DNA from: Prochlorococcus sp. AG-409-G20
Lineage (GTDB): Bacteria > Cyanobacteriota > Cyanobacteriia > PCC-6307 > Cyanobiaceae
Reading direction: 5' to 3'
NCBI GenBank assembly: GCA_003215775.1
Contig: QCJW01000005.1
Coordinates: 37,696-101,695 of the forward strand
DNA length: 64,000 bases
Made by a program: the position numbers and the translations under genes. Shown here piece by piece: positions 60,307 to 64,000 of the stretch. The notes beneath the pieces were generated by a model that saw only the letters and a list, made by a program, of their open reading frames with translations, was not told where the DNA came from and searched no databases. Position 1 is the stretch's first letter. Each line of letters begins with the position of its first letter.

Positions 60307-61314
60307 GTGAGTTCTAAAGTATCTGTTAAGAAACTGATCGCAGAGATCGAGCTTTTAGAAGCTGAAGCTACTAAAGGTATATCTGAAGCTTCTGATCAAG
60401 GTGAGCTAGAAAAATTAAGAATTAGCTTCCTTGGTAAAAAAGGACGTTTATCTTCAATCCTTGGAGGGATGTCCAATCTTCAAGGTGAAGAGCGCCCCAT
60501 GATTGGACAGAGGGCAAACTTACTAAAGAATCAGTTTCAAGCTCTTCTTTCGGAAAGAGTGAAATTATTAAAGGAAGAAGAATTAAAAAAACTTTTAGCT
60601 AAAGAAAAGATTGATGTTACAACTCCTTCTATTTCTATTCCTATAGGTAATAGACATCCTTTGATTAGTACAACAGAAGAAATAGTTGATCTTTTTTCTG
60701 GCTTGGGATATAGAGTTGCTGAAGGTCCGGAAATAGAAAATGACTACTATAATTTCACTGCCTTAAATATTCCTGAAGACCACCCTGCTAGAGATATGCA
60801 GGATACTTTTTATCTAGAAGATCAATTTCTTTTAAGAACCCATACTTCACCAGTTCAAATTAGGTATTTAGAAAAGAATACTCCCCCTGTAAGAATTGTT
60901 TCTCCTGGAAGGGTTTACCGGAGGGATGCAGTTGATGCTACACACTCACCAGTGTTTCATCAAATTGAAGTTCTAGCTATAGATCAAGGTCTTGATTTTA
61001 GTCATTTAAGAGGGACTGTAATGGCTTTTTTGAAAGAGTTTTTTGGTGATCTCCCTGTACGGTTCCGAGCTAGTTATTTCCCCTTTACTGAACCTTCTGC
61101 AGAAGTTGATGTTAAGTGGCGAGGTAGATGGTTAGAGGTGATGGGATGTGGGATGGTAGATCCAGCTGTTATAGAGGGGCTTGGACTTGATAGTCAAAGT
61201 TGGAGCGGATTTGCTGCTGGCCTTGGTGTAGAGCGTTTCTGTATGGTTCGGCATGGAATAGATGACATTAGAAGGCTATATACAAGTGATATTCGATTCC
61301 TAGAGCAGTTTTAA
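60307..61314 (+). CDS. pheS: Phenylalanyl-tRNA synthetase alpha subunit
   Basis: [89 protein letters not shown]. Confidence 0.98.
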   Translation: MSSKVSVKKLIAEIELLEAEATKGISEASDQGELEKLRISFLGKKGRLSSILGGMSNLQGEERPMIGQRANLLKNQFQALLSERVKLLKEEELKKLLAKEKIDVTTPSISIPIGNRHPLISTTEEIVDLFSGLGYRVAEGPEIENDYYNFTALNIPEDHPARDMQDTFYLEDQFLLRTHTSPVQIRYLEKNTPPVRIVSPGRVYRRDAVDATHSPVFHQIEVLAIDQGLDFSHLRGTVMAFLKEFFGDLPVRFRASYFPFTEPSAEVDVKWRGRWLEVMGCGMVDPAVIEGLGLDSQSWSGFAAGLGVERFCMVRHGIDDIRRLYTSDIRFLEQF

Positions 61315-61391
61315 TCTTGTATCTTTATTGAAGACTTTTTAATTGATTAAGTGGTTAGATAGTAAAAATTGGCAATCATTATTAAAATGGA

Positions 61392-62324
61392 TTGGTACTT
61401 TGTTTTGGTCGATCGGTGCTCCGAGTAGGACTGATCGTCAATGAAGGTAAGCCGTTGGCTTTGGAAACGGCTCAAAAAATCCAGTCAAGGCTGGAGAAAT
61501 TAGGTATTGAAGTTTTTAGAGTTAGTAGTTCAGGTGGCATGGTTGGATTTGCTAACCCTGATCAACACATGCGCATGCGCGGATATAGCGCCTGTGTACC
61601 TGAAGGCTTTGATTCTGAGATGTCTTTAGCAATAGTTCTTGGCGGTGATGGAACTGTACTTTCGGCTGCACGTCAGACCGCACCAGTTCAAGTTCCAATA
61701 CTCACTATCAATACTGGGCATCTTGGCTTTCTTGCAGAGGCGTATTTGGCTGATCTAGATAAGGCTCTGAGTCATGTCTTAGCAGAGGATTGGTCAATCG
61801 ATGAAAGGACGAGTCTGGTAGTTAGTGTTTTGCGTGGAGATCAGCGTAGGTGGGAAGCTTTATGTCTTAATGAGATGGCATTGCATCGTGAACCTTTAAC
61901 AAGCATGTGCCATTTTGAGATTTCTATTGGAAAACATGCTCCTGTGGATATATCCGCTGATGGTGTAATTCTTTCTACTCCAACTGGATCAACAGCTTAT
62001 TCACTTAGTGCAGGTGGGCCAGTGATTACTCCTGATTGTCCTGTCTTGCAATTGACTCCTATCGCACCTCATTCACTTGCTTCAAGAGCCCTTGTTTTTA
62101 GTGAAGAAGAGCCTGTAACTATCTTTCCAGCTACTCCCGAAAGATTGATGATGGTAGTAGATGGAAGTGCAGGTTGTTACGTCTGGCCAGAAGATAGGGT
62201 TTTAATAAGGCGAAGTGAACATCCTGTTAAATTTGTGAGGCTTTCTGATCATGAATTCTTCCAAGTCTTAAGGAATAAATTAGGTTGGGGCTTGCCTCAT
62301 GTAGCAAAACCAGATAAACAATAA
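61392..62324 (+). CDS. nadK: NAD kinase; probable start GTG at about 61416
   Basis: [54 protein letters not shown]. Confidence 0.96.
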   Translation: MVLCFGRSVLRVGLIVNEGKPLALETAQKIQSRLEKLGIEVFRVSSSGGMVGFANPDQHMRMRGYSACVPEGFDSEMSLAIVLGGDGTVLSAARQTAPVQVPILTINTGHLGFLAEAYLADLDKALSHVLAEDWSIDERTSLVVSVLRGDQRRWEALCLNEMALHREPLTSMCHFEISIGKHAPVDISADGVILSTPTGSTAYSLSAGGPVITPDCPVLQLTPIAPHSLASRALVFSEEEPVTIFPATPERLMMVVDGSAGCYVWPEDRVLIRRSEHPVKFVRLSDHEFFQVLRNKLGWGLPHVAKPDKQ

Positions 62325-62388
62325 TTCATTTTTCTTTTGAGAATAGATTAAATATTATTTCTAAAAATGTTGGCTTAATTAATATGAT

Positions 62389-63225
62389 TTATTTTTGCTC
62401 ACTGTCTAGAGATATTAATGATCCCTCTATAACCAGACGCGTAATCCCTTTGGCTAATAGGAAATGCTTAGAGACTTCAAATACAGATGAATCAGGAACT
62501 TTAATAACCCTTTGAGTTCTTCCACAAACTCGCTTTGCTGATCTTTGATTTGAGAATAGATAAAGTGCTTGCCTGTTTTTATCCTTGGGATCCAGTTCTC
62601 CTAACTCTGAAAGATCTTTAAGGTATTTAATGTCTAGTTCTACAGTCTTATCAACCAACATATATACACAATTTGGCAATACGTCAGGAGAGAGAGGCTG
62701 GCATAATATATCTTTTTGTTCTTCTGGATTGAAATCATTGGCTAGAGGGACAACCTCATGAAAAATATTCTCTATTGATTCGTTCTTTTTATCTACTTCA
62801 TATTCAGCATTATCTTCGATGGTAGGACTGAAATTGTCTCCATCATTTAATTTAAGTTGGGCTATTGGATGAGAATTTTTAGATTCATGGCCTATTTCGT
62901 TTGACTTTTCTTTGTCAGTAACAAGTTGACCAAGGTCTTTTTCGTGGATGTGAGCCATATCACTTTCTTCTTGTTCTTGTTGTGACTCGCTAGAAATTGG
63001 TTCATTAGAGTTGATTTCGTTTTGAATTTTTGGAAATGCTTCTCCTCTAGCTCTGGCAGCCTTTAGTGCAACATACTCAGCAGGAGGTAATAAAGCCTTA
63101 ACAGTGCGATTTACAGTGATTGGACTGCAAGCAAATTGCTCTGCAAGGCTTTTAGTGGTCCTTCCGGATCGGTAGCCTTCCAATAGCTCACTTTTTTGAC
63201 AGTCTGTTAGCCGGCTTGCCGCCAT
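62389..63225 (-). CDS. Hypothetical protein with N-terminal helix-turn-helix, acidic linker and separate C-terminal domain
   Basis: LTDCQKSELLEGYRSGRTTKSLAEQFACSPITVNRTVKALLP resembles a Hin/transposase-type HTH; low-complexity Glu/Ser/Asn middle. Confidence 0.7.
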   Translation of the reverse strand: MAASRLTDCQKSELLEGYRSGRTTKSLAEQFACSPITVNRTVKALLPPAEYVALKAARARGEAFPKIQNEINSNEPISSESQQEQEESDMAHIHEKDLGQLVTDKEKSNEIGHESKNSHPIAQLKLNDGDNFSPTIEDNAEYEVDKKNESIENIFHEVVPLANDFNPEEQKDILCQPLSPDVLPNCVYMLVDKTVELDIKYLKDLSELGELDPKDKNRQALYLFSNQRSAKRVCGRTQRVIKVPDSSVFEVSKHFLLAKGITRLVIEGSLISLDSEQK

Positions 63226-63289
63226 CTGTTTAATTCAGATTTTCTAACAATAGAGGGATTAGATTATCAAGCTGTCAAAATTAAAAAGT

Positions 63290-63363
63290 GCTCCCTTAGC
63301 TCAGCTGGATAGAGCAGCTGCCTTCTAAGCAGCCGGCCGTTGGTTCGAATCCAACAGGGGGCG
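63290..63363 (+). tRNA. tRNA-Arg(TCT)
   Basis: GCTCCCTTAGCTCAGCTGGATAGAGCAGCTGCCTTCTAAGCAGCCGGCCGTTGGTTCGAATCCAACAGGGGGCG; anticodon TCT. Confidence 0.95.
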
Positions 63364-63624
63364 TTATTAGTTTTTCGTTTTAAATTGCTAGGCCCTGATG
63401 CTATTAAGGCCATTGTTAAACAATTCTTGATTAAGAGATCTGTCTCTTAGGCGGGAGTCAAAACAACTTTCTTAAAACCTAGTTGTTCATATGGAGAACT
63501 CCTTGTTTTGAGAAGCCTTTTGCTCTTGTTCCCTTAAGGTCCCAAATACTTAATTTGTAACGATCTTAGAGCTACTGCACTGCTTCAAACACTACTTGGG
63601 TTATTAATAGCCGAGCTTTACCTC

Positions 63625-63945
63625 TTGGAAATGATTGATTTTTTAAGTCATCTCATAACTGTCCCACCTCATCCTTCTGACCTTGGTCTAGTTAAACCAT
63701 CTGGTGGCTTTCAGCTTTTGCCAGCCATTTTTGGATTAATTGCCATTATCCAAGTCTCGAATTTTCATTGGTATGCAAGGAAAAATAACGAACCAACAGA
63801 TGGATGGGGCCTTAGTTCAGACTCCACCTTGTTCAGTTATCGCTGGAAACAGTTTTTTGGAGTTCAAATACTTGTCCTTATAGTTGCATCATCGGTAATG
63901 ATTGCAGGACCTGAGAAGATTTTCTTCCCATTGGGACTGCAATAA
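63625..63945 (+). CDS. Conserved hypothetical membrane protein
   Basis: 106 aa ORF with two hydrophobic segments; true start may be MIDFLSHL. Confidence 0.65.
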   Translation: MEMIDFLSHLITVPPHPSDLGLVKPSGGFQLLPAIFGLIAIIQVSNFHWYARKNNEPTDGWGLSSDSTLFSYRWKQFFGVQILVLIVASSVMIAGPEKIFFPLGLQ

Positions 63946-64000
63946 AACTCTTCCATAATTTCTATTCCCTCAAGCTAAGGGGCATTTAACGTCCCTTGCC

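Noticed and set aside
1-64000. Transposon, integrase, prophage, restriction-modification, toxin-antitoxin or retron system
   Set aside because: No integrase, transposase with catalytic motifs, reverse transcriptase, nuclease/methylase pair or phage structural gene was recognisable in the translated ORFs; the only HTH resembling a transposase domain is the isolated 62389..63225 gene.

Overview
AT-rich, densely coded 64 kb window. Gene content (NiSOD with its maturase, ClpR/ClpP pair, Ftn2/ARC6-like protein, DUF3611, TIGR03792, short spacers) suggests a marine picocyanobacterium, most likely a low-light Prochlorococcus; this is inferred from protein content only and no database was searched. 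Most of the window is a housekeeping backbone: ilvC, clpR/clpP, hemW-like, panB, SRP RNA, ftsZ, ftsQ, ddl, miaB, folC, argD, murA, lpd, trpC, sodN/sodX, lnt, mnmA, nnr, sigma-70, pdhA, ffh, rpsP, phoH, era, trmD, ispF, larB, thiS/thiE, ribF, surE, pheS, nadK, and four tRNAs. Two regions look accessory. One is about 1-5.2 kb (SdhA/FrdA-like flavoprotein, sulfotransferase-like ORF, two tandem paralogous unknown ORFs, sugar transferase). The other is about 46.0-53.2 kb, between trmD and ispF: a surface-polysaccharide cassette with CgeB-like glycosyltransferase, WbpD-, WbpB- and WbpE-like enzymes and a 2OG-Fe(II) oxygenase. It is flanked on both sides by FkbM methyltransferase copies, one a decayed remnant and the other apparently frameshifted near its C-terminus. 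Other points of note are a cobD/cbiB gene whose conserved N-terminus is only reachable from a non-ATG/GTG/TTG start (a CTG overlapping the ilvC TGA), a perfect 58-bp palindrome that is both terminator and 3' coding end of a gene, several unlisted small ORFs, and a nickel/NiSOD locus. I found no clear new defence or mobile system.
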